In this document: positions 1-10,867 of the stretch, piece after piece
Layout of the letters: the number at the start of each line of letters is the position of its first letter
Numbering within the stretch: position 1 is the stretch's first letter
Assembly: GCA_964019165.1 (NCBI GenBank)
Contig: OZ025267.1
Location: 13,931,324 to 13,995,323, forward strand
Length of the DNA: 64,000 bases
Origin: Mastigias papua
Taxonomy: Eukaryota > Cnidaria > Scyphozoa > Rhizostomeae > Mastigiidae
Direction: 5' to 3'
Position numbers and translations under genes: made by a program
The notes under the pieces: model-generated
Databases searched by the model: none
What the model was told of the DNA's origin: nothing
Seen by the model: only the letters and a program-made list of their open reading frames with translations

Positions 1-493
1 ATGGTAACCATGGTTGTTTCATATGTTGGTCTGGGAGATGTCTTTTAGACATTTAAAGGGTAAAATTTAAAATATTTTCTGCCATGTATGACCCAACAAG
101 GTAGGTCCTCCTACATCACTTAAAGGAGTCATTAGACCTCATAAATATGCACTTGAGATAAGCTGTCCCTAAGACTTGCTTCCTTTAAGTATGAAAACAT
201 ATGAAACTAAAAGGTGCCTCCAAACAAGTTCCAGCCATCTTCAAAACAGGGTGTGGTCTTATAAAATGTTCTCTACTAGCCTTGTCCTTTGGAGGCTAAT
301 CTGTGATGAAGGCTGCATAACTCCTGCAACCTCATATAAGAATGCTGGCATGTATGTACTATTCTCTGTGGAAAGCACTGCTATTTTCATTGAAATAGAG
401 ATGGATATGGGGCTTTATGAGGAGAGCATCCTGGACATATGAGACATATGTTGAGGTAAACTCAAAATAAACCATCTTCCCATACAAGACCTA

Positions 494-1052
494 CCATATA
501 TACTCGATATTAAGTCAAAGTTCTAATTCACATTTTAAACATTAAAATAATGGGGATGACTTATAGTTGAATAACTTATTTGCACACATTTTTTTACACT
601 AATACCTCATGCTGAATCCCCATTGCTTTTCTTACAACATTTCCTACGTAACTAGTATCTGTGTCAACGTTGGAATTCTGTTGACAAAGCAGTTAAGTAC
701 CTATCTGAAATGCGGATTTTACAGTATGTAGCCATCCTTATTTACTTTACATTCTCATTCTACTGCACTTCTTTCATCATATCTATGCAACTAGTAGCCA
801 TCTTACCCAAACTCAAAAACAAGGCAGCATCAGTTCCTAGTATATGCAAAACAGTGACAAGTCTACATGGTGACGGAATAAAAGTATAGAATGCAAACCC
901 TTTCATAGTTTATTATTTTTCTCATATACTGGTAAAAAATCTGAAACTTGGGGGTTGACTTATATTCAGGAATTTGTACAATTAAAGATTTTTATCTCCA
1001 TTTTGAGGGGTCAACTTATAATTGAAGTAGACTTATAATCAAGTATCTAGGG
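494..1052. mobile_element. MITE with TA target duplication (Tc1/mariner-like)
   Basis: A 559-bp non-coding element. The left end CCATATATACTCGATATTA (494 onward) and the reverse complement of the right end CCCTAGATACTTGATTATA (to 1052) are imperfect inverted repeats, and both ends are flanked by TA (492-493 and 1053-1054). Sub-terminal GACTTATA words recur at both ends. It lies in UBE2A/B intron 4, about 30 nt from the exon 4 donor. Confidence 0.7.
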
Positions 1053-1082
1053 TATACATAACAAGAAAATATTCAAACTCAC

Positions 1083-1172
1083 CATTAGGGTGAAACATCT
1101 TAGAGACAAATTTAACAATTGGAGGTTTGTTGGGATATTCCTCAGTAAATTCCATTGTGAGTCTAAAGGTAC
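1083..1172 (-). CDS. UBE2A: UBE2A/B (Rad6) exon 4
   Basis: Exon of the Rad6-type E2 ubiquitin-conjugating enzyme. It reads [18 protein letters not shown]..., then [11 protein letters not shown], the conserved E2 beta-sheet core and the run-up to the HPN motif. It is bounded by AG (acceptor) and GTGAGT (donor) on the minus strand and joins exon 3 in phase (GAA G / GT ACC). The next exon should carry the active-site cysteine (about residue 88). It is not in the remaining 1082 bases, so the gene runs off the left edge. Confidence 0.93.
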
Positions 1173-1497
1173 CTATCAAGAAATGTTGATCTTTGCATCA
1201 GTAAAAATGAAGAAACTTATGTGTCAAAAACAAAGATTCACTACATGCTCCAACTTTTTCAATAGGAACTCATACAGAGTTGTTAGAGTTGCTAAATAAA
1301 GTGGGAATAGAGTTACACTAATGTATTGATTAGGCAGGCAAGATTATTTCTCTGGTGTGTCATATTCTGCTAAGACTTTAACTGCAATGTTAAACACTTT
1401 GCCATCTGATCAACCTGTCAAAAATCTACTTCATCTGAAAACTACTTGTGAAGAGATGAAATATATAAGAAGATTTGGATTTAGAATATTGAAAGAA

Positions 1498-1848
1498 TAC
1501 ACATTTTTTTTTGTACAAGAAAAACACTTTTCCTTAGGCTCAATTTTCTTAACTTTTCTTGAATTTGAGGCTGAGATTTTCTTAAGATTTTCTTAACTTC
1601 TGAAGGAAAAAACTGGCTGAAATAGGCTATTCTGTATTTGCTGGGCCACCATAAGTCTTGATCTTTGTACAAGAGTTTGCAAAAATGAGCCAATATCAAT
1701 TTCTGGCATGTAAAGAAGATGAACTGTAATTTTCTTAGGATTTTCTTGAACTTGAGCCTTGTGATTTTCTAAGGATTTTCTTAAGATTTTGGCCAGTTGA
1801 GCCTCATTTTCTTATAAACTTTTTTCTTATAAAAAAAAAACCTGTAAC
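1498..1848. repeat. TTCTTA-rich repeat, copy A
   Basis: AT-rich repeat in UBE2A/B intron 3, starting with an A/T run and ending TTTCTTATAAAAAAAAAACC. The interior is full of TTTTCTTAA and TTTTCTTGAA words, which also occur in the copies at about 14983-15375 and 24890-25450. The ends are imperfect inverted repeats. No target duplication could be fixed. Confidence 0.45.
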
Positions 1849-2001
1849 AATAAAAGTGGCATCAACAAGTATGAATACTACAATGCAGTGAAACAGTGGA
1901 AATGTGGCTAGTACATTGTAAAACATCTTTATAATACAACAAATATCAATGCAACAGGAGATATTGTATGTTGAGGAAACATTCATGATATGATAACCAA
2001 C

Positions 2002-2027
2002 CTTCTTCAAAGGGAGTATCAGCAGGC
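2002..2027 (-). CDS. UBE2A: UBE2A/B (Rad6) exon 3
   Basis: A 26-nt micro-exon reading G-PADTPFEE-G, the segment that follows VIFGP in Rad6 enzymes (usually EGTPFEDG). The acceptor is TTTATGCAG and the donor GTTGGT. Phases match exon 2 (GG / G) and exon 4 (G / GT). Too short to be found as an open reading frame. Confidence 0.9.
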
Positions 2028-2427
2028 CTGCATAAAAAAATATATTAAATTATATACAACTAGATAACAACTCACTCCATAGAAGAAAGATCATACCAAA
2101 ATGAAAATTAACAGGACAGAATGAAAAAATAAATGTGATAGCCAAGCCTAACAAGGTCATATAATATTAACTGGAAAATGCAGTTCCTTACATACTTTAG
2201 TATGAGAGCCCTAGCACAGTGGGTTCAAAGATGAAAATGCCCAGAAATATTGAAAGTATTCAATAGAATGCTACATAACTCATCATTTTGCACCCATGCC
2301 TAGGTGATATTTCTATAGAGCATACTTAAAGCCAAATGTCAACCTATTCAACAATAAATTTTCAGCCTTACTATGGCATTTGCAAAAACTGTAATGTACA
2401 TCAATGTTAGAACTTGAAACATCATAC

Positions 2428-2508
2428 CCAAAAATAACAGCATTCCAAAGCATAATATTATTTTCTGTAGGAGCTCCACTAACGCCAGCAGGTGGATCTT
2501 CTTGAAGA
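2428..2508 (-). CDS. UBE2A: UBE2A/B (Rad6) exon 2
   Basis: Reads [18 protein letters not shown] followed by MLWNAVIFG, almost identical to the second exon of animal UBE2A/UBE2B. The acceptor is TTGTAG and the donor GTATGA. The first base completes the arginine codon begun in exon 1 (CG / T). Rad6 monoubiquitinates histone H2B with RNF20/40-type partners and PCNA with Rad18. That role is known for the family and inferred here. Confidence 0.95.
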
Positions 2509-3044
2509 CTACAAGAGGTCAAATAAATACATCTACATACATATATTAATGTAAAAAAATTATTTAGCTTGACAAAATCTATAACTGCGGTAAATATGTA
2601 TATGAATGAAATTAAACCAAAACAACTACCAGAAAGACGCAACAGATAGTCTGAATCTATTTGATGCTTCATATAACAAAGAAAATTCAAAGAGTAACTA
2701 GGATATATGGGACAAAATAGCAAAACCGCAAATAAGTGTGTTAGCTTCAGTCAACCATAAAGAAATAAAAAATGCATTGGATCTAAATCTACTGAATGTT
2801 TCATGCAGCAGCCTCTTCAAGTAAAGGAAATATCACTTTTTGGTCTCTAATAAATGGGGGGGGGGGAGTTAATAACTTTCTAGAGATTTCTCAGCTTTCT
2901 GGAGCTTAGTAGAATCCTCACTTCTTAATTGTTGGAACCAGGGTGTGAAAGAAAATTGAAATTGTGTAGGCACAGCCATTTTCATGGTTTATTTCATGAT
3001 GACTTTTAAATGATGCTAAGATTTCTGAGTCTAACATGTGAGTT

Positions 3045-3380
3045 ATGTTGCTACTATCTCTGTTTTTATTTTCATTTTGCAACCAATCAGACATTACGTG
3101 TACATTTACATGTAGTAGCTTCAATGCTAGTTATTATGGCAAAATATTACGCCACATTACTGTTCGCTGTAGTGAGAACTTAGGGATTAACAAAAGGGAT
3201 GAAAGTGTCAAAGGTGTTTCGACATCCATTAGGGATCACACTAATGAAACGGGCCATATCACTTCATTTAATAATTTTCACATTATAGATAAAGCTAGTA
3301 ATGACTTTCACTTACTTTCAAGAAAGTCCTTTCAAGTCATTACAGGGGGTTTCTCTAAAATAACCTCTTTGTTACGACAC
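3045..3380 (+). pseudogene. Penelope-like element relic, GIY-YIG endonuclease domain
   Basis: One open frame resembles the C-terminal GIY-YIG nuclease of Penelope-like retroelements: NASYYGKILRHITVRCSENLG, then STSIRDHTNETGHI and F.IIDKASNDFHLL. In intact elements this reads Y(V/I)GKT.RHL..R..EH. The GKT is now GKI and the EH is EN, so the domain is probably dead. No reverse transcriptase is seen upstream. It is a fragment, and it ends where a hAT-like MITE begins (about 3382). Confidence 0.65.
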
Positions 3381-3381
3381 A

Positions 3382-3823
3382 TGCTTTGTTTACATGAACC
3401 CAGGTTGGTTCCAACCCAGTAAAAAAGGTCAACCCTTTTCCAGTCTAATCTTTTTCACTGTTTAAATAAATGCAGAGCTGACCTGTGTCAATCTGCCTAA
3501 GTAGATAACCCTCTTTGCAGGTAGGGTTGACCCAGGGAGGTGGTATGGCTTCTTGTGAAGTGCTTCCATATGAAGGTGGATCAGCTCAACCCGGGGTTAT
3601 GCAAACGCTGTGAAGTGCCCAGGGTCATTCACACAACAAATTTGGCACCAACTACATATGTCAAAGGCTTTGAAATATACATTCAATGTTGAGCTGATCC
3701 CATCTGGGTAAAGAAGCTGCAAAAGAAGTTACTCCGGGTTTGTGCAAACACTTAACAGATTTTCTGATAGTGAAATGAGCCTCCCTAGGTTGGAAGCCAA
3801 TCTGAGTTCATGTAAACAAGGCC
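3382..3823. mobile_element. hAT-like MITE (tentative)
   Basis: About 440 bp with good terminal inverted repeats: left GCTTTGTTTACATGAACCCA and right (reverse complement) GGCCTTGTTTACATGAACTC, both continuing into a (A/G)TTGG..CCAACC palindrome. The interior has GATCAGCTCAACCC and matching inverted words. The 8-bp flanks match only 5 of 8, so the hAT assignment is weak. It holds no coding frame. Confidence 0.5.
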
Positions 3824-4139
3824 CAAAAATGCCTGAATGCAAACCATAATTATGTTAATCCTTCAATAAAATTTATATGCAAAGGTAATGGGAAATTGTC
3901 CTTTCACACAGCTGTGTGGATAGGCATGCCATTCAAGCAAATCAGCAATTTTGATATTACAACTTTTCAAAATACTTTTAAGGTATCAACTATTCCTACA
4001 TTGGAATCCCTGTTTTATTTTGTGCTTAACAGGCTTCTCTATGTATTTCAGATGTACTCTTGGGAGGGGTGCCAAACAGAGCTGCTAAATTGTTCAAGGA
4101 GCTAGCGTTTTTAGAGCACCTTTGTTTTGCACTGGGCAT

Positions 4140-4600
4140 GGCCTGATATAGGGCTGTGACAAGTGGGGTGTTGACATAAGGGTTGTGACATACAGGGCTA
4201 CTACTGGGGATCATTAAAAGTGTGTTGTGCTAGACAGACCATATCTGAGCACAAAATGTGTCTCCAAGTTATAATATGATGTGATATATAGTTGAAGGCA
4301 GCTAACTTGCAAGCCTGCCTTTTGTTGGCATCCCAGCTGTGCTAAGTGCTGCTACACCAACATATGTAAGTAGCAACAATCAATACGTAGATCTGGATCA
4401 ACAGTGCCTGCAGAGATCCAGAATGCATAACTGTGTGCTTGTCAGTGACACCAATGTGCTTGCACACAATAATGAGTCCTAGCTATTACATATAAAGCTG
4501 GGTAAAATAGGACTTTGACATATAGGGCTGTGACATATAAGCCAATGAAAATAGGGTTGTAATGTACATGGCATGGCTGGAACATAGAAGGCTGGAAAAA
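4140..4600. repeat. degenerate short repeats
   Basis: Scattered imperfect copies of GACATATAGGGCTGTGACATATA (two main clusters, 4140-4205 and 4485-4595) within UBE2A/B intron 1. They look like an old minisatellite or decayed tandem array. No gene is seen. Confidence 0.35.
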
Positions 4601-5453
4601 AGGAATTTTGACATTTCGAGATATTACAAATTGGATCCTGCCAATCATTTAAAATTGTCCTGCTTTTGTAATGGGCTACTCCATGGTGTATATTATTACA
4701 AATGGCAAAGGAAATTCCACATTAGGTTACAAGCATAAAACAAAATGGACACCCAGCCATCTGCAGTTTTGTTAATTTCTGGACATTTGCTCACAGCACC
4801 AATGGTTAAACTAGTTACTTGTGTCAATTTTAGCTGGATATCTTTATTCGTTCTTTATATATCAATTTTCAATAGAAAAATTGTCTTGATTTTCTTGCAC
4901 ATTCCATTATCAGCCGCCCTAATTCATTGAGTTCAAAAGTGACTTCCTAAAGGTCACTAACTGAGCAAAACATGAGCTAAGTGGGTTTAACGGTTGACTG
5001 CAATCATATTTTTCATAAATACAAATACAAATTGTTGTGACTAGGTAGAAAACTATGTGGGTTGTATTCGAACTTAGCAAAGTTTGGTATACTTGCTAAT
5101 TGTGTACTGAACTTAATTACTATGAAATACGAAGCTGAAGAATTGCCAGAGTTACAGCTTTCCAAACTATATAGTAAAAACTTTACAGAAGTCACATTAG
5201 AACTGAAAGCTGTTCACATAATCACATAGACAACCAACTTAAACAACAGCCTGCTCTTAGAGTTGAGACTTGCAGAGTGAATACATGATGATAATACTAC
5301 ATGCTCATAGTGATGCATCAGCAGAATATGACCTGAATAAAGAACTGACAAAAATAGTCTAATTTTGAGAACCAAACAAAGGGGGGGTGGGAATAATTGG
5401 AGGGGAGTTGGAAAATGTTCTGAAAAATAACAATTTGATGGACTGGAGCAAAC

Positions 5454-5472
5454 GGGGGGGGGGGGGGGGGGG
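5454..5472 (+). repeat. G homopolymer run
   Basis: A run of 19 G, preceded by shorter G runs (5382-5389) and followed by GGAGGG. The plus strand could form a G-quadruplex. It is intronic (UBE2A/B intron 1). Confidence 0.8.
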
Positions 5473-6019
5473 AGGGTTGGAAAATATAAAACATGGATAT
5501 TGTGAAAAACAACTAAAGACAATTGACTAGTCGTATATTGTAAATAAAAAGCAAGGTAAAGGAAATTATAGTTGTAGTGTAAGGGATTATTGAATAAATT
5601 TCTGGTTAATCTCTAAGTAAATGAAAATATTCCTTGGGAAAAACACAATTTCACTTAAAAAATCTTAAAACTAATAAATTGGGGAGGGGTGTATGAATAT
5701 CTAATATCATAAGTAAATTTGCTTTCAGGCAAAATTATTCATCTTCCTATTTTCCATAAAACTTTTTTTAAATTATTTCTTTGCAAGCCTCACTATTTTT
5801 CCTTTCTTAATGTTGGCAGGTTTGAAAAATGGACAAATGTTGGTGGATCTCAGCTAGTGTAGGGATCAGTGAATGAGAGTGATTGTGGAAGAGCTTAGAT
5901 GAAGCCTAAGCTACATTTGAATAAATTTATGGAGGGGCATATAGAACGCCATGCGCAAGTGGCTTGACTGCTAAGCAAAACATTGATGGTTTAAGCCAAA
6001 TCCTTGGACCATAGTTGGG

Positions 6020-6340
6020 ATGCTTGCTCACTGTTTGCACAGCAGCAAATACTGCTTCATTATATATTTGTGTGATGGACACTATTTGGTTTGTTTAATC
6101 AATGAAGTAGATAATAAAAATGAGAATGTTGGAGTGAAATTCATGCATCCTCATTTTCCCCATAAGGCCATACTGCTGGCTCTGTGGAGGAGATCAATGC
6201 TTTGTGAAAATTTACATTTACTTTGTAGAATTGAGTCTTCATTCACTAGGACAATACAAACCAGAATTGAGGACATTAACACAATAGAGGGTGAATACAG
6301 AAAGGAAGATGCAGCTGGAGAGCCAAATATGCTACCTTAA
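6020..6340 (+). pseudogene. relic of a 'KFMHPHGP' domain gene (multicopy invertebrate family)
   Basis: The frame reads DGHYLVCLINEVDNKNENVG, then VKFMHPHFPH, later LLCRIESSF and RIEDINTIE. I recall this pattern (small Tudor/SH3-like fold ending in KFMHPHGP...W.R.D..C..P...IL..I) from many uncharacterised, often transposon-linked invertebrate proteins. The usual tryptophan block is disrupted and there is no upstream open frame, so this is a fragment. Its function is unknown. Confidence 0.4.
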
Positions 6341-7813
6341 ATGAAGTGGCAGACAGCCTTCATGGATACTCTTAAGGAAATTTAATTATATATTATAGTT
6401 GACTAGTAATTTCGTTCTCTGGAAAGCTGTACCTTGGTCCCTGTTGATTCACCAACTTCATATTTCATATTGATAGAGTTAAGCAAATGAGAAGCAAGTG
6501 TACCAAAAATCACTAAGATCTGATACAACCTGTGTGACTGTTTCCTACCTAGCTACTTGTGGCTTGATATTTGTAGTCATTAAAAACATGACTGTACTCA
6601 GTCTTTAAGCTACCTTCAGAATTCACTCTGAGCCATTTAACAATTCTACAAAATGACACTCTAATAGTCATAACTACAATGCAAAACAAACTATGGGTAT
6701 GGTACAATGGAGGATTTCAATTTGTGGATTTGGGTGGTTACTAATGCAATTAGCAAGAAAATTATGACCATATAAATTTTCAAAATGGCCACCAGCTAGC
6801 ATTTTGAGCCAAAACATGGGCAAAATTAAAAACAAATATATTTATAAATCAAGAAAAAAAATATTAAACTGATACTAAGATAGATGCTCAAAACATCACC
6901 TGCATTTGCCCATGGTGAACTACCATGGAATGACATGGCCACAAGATTTGCATGATACACAACATAGGTGTGCAACTACAATGTCAGTACTGGGGGCTTA
7001 TAATCTTTTTTAGACATGAAAGTAACAAAATCTAGAACTTCCCCAAATGATTTCTTTCGACTCTTACTGTTAAAAATATGGTATCAATATTCTCATTAGA
7101 AAGTGCCTAGTGTGCCTCTTTTGTTGATTAGGCCCCATGCCCTCAAAAATTCCTAGTTGCTTGCCTGATATTGGAAATACTCACTCTCCTTTTACACTTT
7201 TCTACAACAAGCCTATAGCCTACTTATCATCCAAGCAGACACAAAAAGGCTTGTGGCAGTCTTTGTGAATCTATATAATTAATAATGTTTATAAACACCG
7301 TTACTCCCCATCTCCTTTTGAAAAATGGGGCACCATTTCAGAACGTCTATCTCTATGTCTTAAATGTCTATATACATGGGGTTTCTGGGTGTTCATAGAT
7401 GTAGATATTGCATCTAGTACATTTTTTGTCTTGCTATTCAATATTATTATTATTGTTAGATTACCCTCAATATAATTCTAATCATGGTCATCATCATGAA
7501 AAATGTCATTTATATTTGGTCATTCTATCTACTTCACTGTTCAGCTTATATTTTAACAGCCTAAGAATACAAACAAATTTTCCACTCTCCTGCTGGCTAA
7601 TATGCTAAGTATTGTTCATCGGTCATTGCAGAAGTCATTAGAAAAATGACTTTAAATGTTCACTGCCTGAAAAGCAATAAAATGGTTTTTCATCAGGATT
7701 TTCTGTCGGGTCACGCATATGAGGAGTTGGTGCAATGCTGTAGTCAGCAGAGCGTCTAGCCAGCCCAACTTTACAAATTGTGCGATATAACTAGAAATGT
7801 ACACAATATTTAC
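6341..7813. other. UBE2A/B intron 1, no recognised content
   Basis: AT-rich sequence with no open frame of note, no splice-flanked conserved exon and no clear repeat boundary. It belongs to intron 1 of UBE2A/B. Confidence 0.5.
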
Positions 7814-7857
7814 CGCTTAAAGTCCCTCATTAACCGTCGTCTTGCTGGAGTTGACAT
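7814..7857 (-). CDS. UBE2A: UBE2A/B (Rad6) exon 1 with start codon
   Basis: Start codon and N terminus MSTPARRRLMRDFKR, the hallmark start of Rad6/UBE2A/B, followed by the donor GTAAAT. The 44 coding bases end in phase 2, which fits exon 2. Intron 1 is about 5.3 kb and carries old repeats. The start is fixed by the near-invariant N terminus. Only residues 1 to about 81 are encoded in this window; the catalytic cysteine exon is off the left edge. Confidence 0.94.
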
Positions 7858-8160
7858 GGCTGTACGATAATATAACAAATGCAATCTAATTGGGCGCCTG
7901 TACACAACAGGCTCTGAATCTCAATTTATAACAAGTGAATCATCAGTTGATTCTTTGCGGGCGGTCAGTCCGGAGGGCCTAAGTTCCGTTTCGGCTTCTT
8001 TCGGAGCTAGTTAGTTATCACCAGACGGCCTACTTGCGCAAGTTGTACCCACCTATTCAGACATAAATGTCAAAAGTGGTTTTAGTAGACAAAAAAGAAG
8101 CTATAACAGAGAAGGCACTAGGTGCAAGGCAACACTTGTTTTCATGAGTAACACCTCGGC
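7858..8160 (-). promoter_or_regulatory. probable UBE2A/B 5' UTR and promoter region
   Basis: The stretch immediately upstream of the UBE2A/B start codon is visibly richer in C, G and CpG (around 7950-8030) than the AT-rich flanks, as expected for a housekeeping-gene promoter. No TATA box or initiator is assigned. No gene is recognised on the other side, so I cannot say whether it is bidirectional. Confidence 0.4.
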
Positions 8161-8989
8161 TCACCATTCCTCTTAATTGTACTGATTATTGATGATGCAA
8201 GAAGGTCGCTGTGAAATAGACATTTTGACAACGAGGCTGGGACAAATTATCGATGAGATATTGACAGAGAAGAGTAGTATCTACCTACACTGTCTGAAAA
8301 TGAGCTCCAAATATATTCCATTTCATTTAAAAAGTCTTTATACAGGGAGCGTTTACAATACAAATTGGTTTACAGAGATGTCTTTTTATAGCCTACTTAC
8401 ACTAATAACTGGTTTTTAAAATAATACTTATCTACAGATCTCTATCAGCATGAATACATAAAAATATAATTTGAAATATATAATTATGTTACAATATGAC
8501 TTAAATAAGGAATACTGCTGCTAACTACAATGCAAAAGTCAATAAGTGCTGCTATTCCTAGAGACCGTGCTTTTGTGATAATTGCTACTGTAACATGGTG
8601 TGGAATGAATCACGTGAAGCAGCTTATTTGCACACCAAAAGAAAAAATAAATAAGTGACTATCATGGCTTTTTATGACAGTTATGAAATCTCATCTTCCT
8701 AGACTGAAGTCTAAAATTATAGAATAGCATAGTTACACAAAATTTGATGACCATATTTCTTGTCGGATGTAAAACTGGCAATGTTTGGTGCTATTTTTAT
8801 GATACTGGCCAAGCTTATGATAATCTTGTCTGCACTTTTCAAAATTTGGAGGATAAACATACCCATCTGAAAACCATTTGAAGTGTTAGGGGGAAGCAAC
8901 GCTCCTTTTATGACTCAAGAATGTAGAAAAGGAATTTATACCTGAACCAGGCTAAAGAAAAAATATAACTGAAATCCTATAGACGAAAA
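8161..8989. other. intergenic stretch, no recognised content
   Basis: Between the UBE2A/B promoter region and the old LINE relic. A 76-codon frame at 8189-8419 resembles no protein family I know and has no splice context. Nothing else is seen. Confidence 0.5.
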
Positions 8990-9335
8990 TGAAGTAAATT
9001 TGAAAAGACAATGATATAACAGTATTAACTTGAGAAAAAGGAGAGGAAAATTGTACAGTTGCAAGAAATTCCCTTGGTATATTTAATGTTTTATCCAAAA
9101 TCTATGAAAGATATTGAAAACCAACTTTCCCACACTTAGATGGAACTCTTTCTCTTTTTATAGCTACCTATAGGAAATACAATATGTTTTGATAGGACTG
9201 ATCGAAGGATGGAGGATTAAAATGGTTATATTGTAGGGGCAATCCTTATGGAGTTTAAACTACATGCTTATGGCATGGATGAAAATACTCTTGTCCTTGT
9301 GTATCCTTAGGGCAGAAAAATCTATCAGATCCAAT
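8990..9335 (+). pseudogene. LINE reverse transcriptase relic, part 1 (left of DIRS insertion)
   Basis: With several frame changes, this reads like the fingers and palm of a CR1/Jockey-type reverse transcriptase: LGIFNVLSKIYERY, then PHLDGTLSLF, then a K-LHAYGMDENTLVLVY segment, as in LL.KL.AYGF....L.LI.SYL. It stops exactly where the DIRS element begins and resumes at 14149. It is heavily mutated and clearly older than the insertions in it. Confidence 0.6.
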
Positions 9336-9600
9336 AATTAAAAAATTAAACGAGGCTTACCTGTAAGGTGAAGTTTGATTGGAATTCTACCTCCTCATTG
9401 TTGCATAGAGAGATCACGTGAGATAGCGCATGCGTAGTGAATGTCATCCTTTGAAAAATGAGGCCCATGACTAGCCAAAATAGGGGTGGGTAACGAGCAG
9501 ACTACTTAGGGAGGGCACGTGATCTCTCTATGCAACAATGAGGAGGTAGAATTCCAATCAAACTTCACCTTACAGGTAAGCCTCGTTTAATTTTTTAATT
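9336..9600. repeat. DIRS left terminus and internal complementary region, long hairpin
   Basis: The left terminal sequence (9336 to about 9422) is matched by its near-perfect reverse complement at about 9514-9600, leaving about 90 nt between the arms. The second half of the internal region (9598-9637) is complementary to the right terminus (14110-14148). Together the region is a template joining both ends, the structure proposed to make DIRS circles. Confidence 0.9.
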
Positions 9601-9739
9601 CTACCTCCTCATTTGCATATTCGAGATCCCGTGAGACTTCAAAGCTTCGTGGGCCGATGTGTTTCAGTCCCTCCAAGAGTAAACCATTTGTTCACAACCA
9701 GAACTAATAATATGATCAATAGCTAACACAGAAAATAAT

Positions 9740-10867
9740 TTACAGTGCACAACTTAAGACTGAGCTACCATAGTCAGTGTCTGTATGAACCTCCTTATTG
9801 TAGAATCTAGCAAAAGTACACTCTGTTGACCATCCAGCAACCTTCATTATGATGTCTAATGGCACTCCACTTCTAAGCGCTGCAGAAGTAGATGCTGATC
9901 TGGTGCTATGAGGTCTAAACGTATTGATATCTATGCCTGATTTTTCCATTACATATTTGACCCATCTAGAAAGAGTGTTTTTTGTGACGGGATGGTAAGG
10001 TTTAGTGTAGCTAAGGAACAGCCTTGTGTTCTGTGTATTCCGAACAGTTTCGGTTTTTGCAATATAAGCATCAAGGCAAGTCATTACACAAAGTCTCTTG
10101 TCTGCTGGAAATGCAGGTAGCACTATTTCTGGGTTTCGCTTTCCTGGCTTAGATTGTTTAATGTGTTCTTCTAGATAGAATATGTAAGACGATTCTGTTT
10201 TGGAGACATGTTTTAGGTCCATCAGGTGGATTGATTGACACCTTTGTCCAGTAACTAGCAAGCATAACATAACTAGCTTGAGAGTCAGTAACTTTAAATT
10301 TAAGTCTGACGAAGGACTCCAGATCTTAAGTAGATCTAATACCTTGCAAATATCCCATGTTGAATTATATCTTGGAATGGGTGGTCTGCTTTGATACGTT
10401 CCTTTCACAAATCTTCGAATTAAAGGGTGTTCTCCAATGCTTAGGGTACTATCTGACAGTTCAACAGCTGCAGATAGTGCTGATCGAGCAGTGTTTATTG
10501 CTGAATAACTCATTCCAGAATCGTATAGGTCTGTTAGAAAATCAATAATATTGGCTACAGTTGGTGTATTGGGATCTTGATTTCTCTGTGAAGCATGTCT
10601 TGTCCACTTATCCAAATAAACTCTGTATTGCTTTTTGGTTCCTTTTCTCCATGATGATAAGATAATTTCACAAGCTCTCCCTGAAATTTCTTGCTTTTCG
10701 AGTCGTCCCCTGATAAGAAGCATGCCATCAGTCTCAACTTTGGCCACAGTGGATGAGTCACTGTCCTGTTGTGGGGCAACTGCAACAAACTCTTGTCTTT
10801 GGGGAGTAATACAGGTTGTGCTATCAACATATGTAGCATCTTTGGGAACCAAGTTTGAGTCTTCCAC
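9740..10867 (-). CDS. DIRS tyrosine recombinase
   Basis: 375 codons. It replaces the integrase of LTR elements by recombining a circular DNA copy into the genome. Catalytic residues of the phage-integrase fold are visible: R209 in TGQRCQSIHL, H320 and R323 in FRPHSTRSAS, W346 in AGWSTE and the nucleophile Y356 in ARFYNKE. The N-terminal helical core-binding region spans about residues 60-155 (SWRKGTKKQYRVYLDKW). The open frame overlaps the end of the reverse transcriptase frame by 313 nt in another frame, typical of DIRS. The first ATG is at 10867, though translation may start by another route. It appears intact. Confidence 0.93.
   Translation of the reverse strand: MEDSNLVPKDATYVDSTTCITPQRQEFVAVAPQQDSDSSTVAKVETDGMLLIRGRLEKQEISGRACEIILSSWRKGTKKQYRVYLDKWTRHASQRNQDPNTPTVANIIDFLTDLYDSGMSYSAINTARSALSAAVELSDSTLSIGEHPLIRRFVKGTYQSRPPIPRYNSTWDICKVLDLLKIWSPSSDLNLKLLTLKLVMLCLLVTGQRCQSIHLMDLKHVSKTESSYIFYLEEHIKQSKPGKRNPEIVLPAFPADKRLCVMTCLDAYIAKTETVRNTQNTRLFLSYTKPYHPVTKNTLSRWVKYVMEKSGIDINTFRPHSTRSASTSAALRSGVPLDIIMKVAGWSTECTFARFYNKEVHTDTDYGSSVLSCAL

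Noticed and set aside
2313..2723. 136-codon frame as a gene by itself
   Set aside because: Only the 81 nt at 2428-2508 are a real exon (UBE2A/B); the rest is intron read-through.
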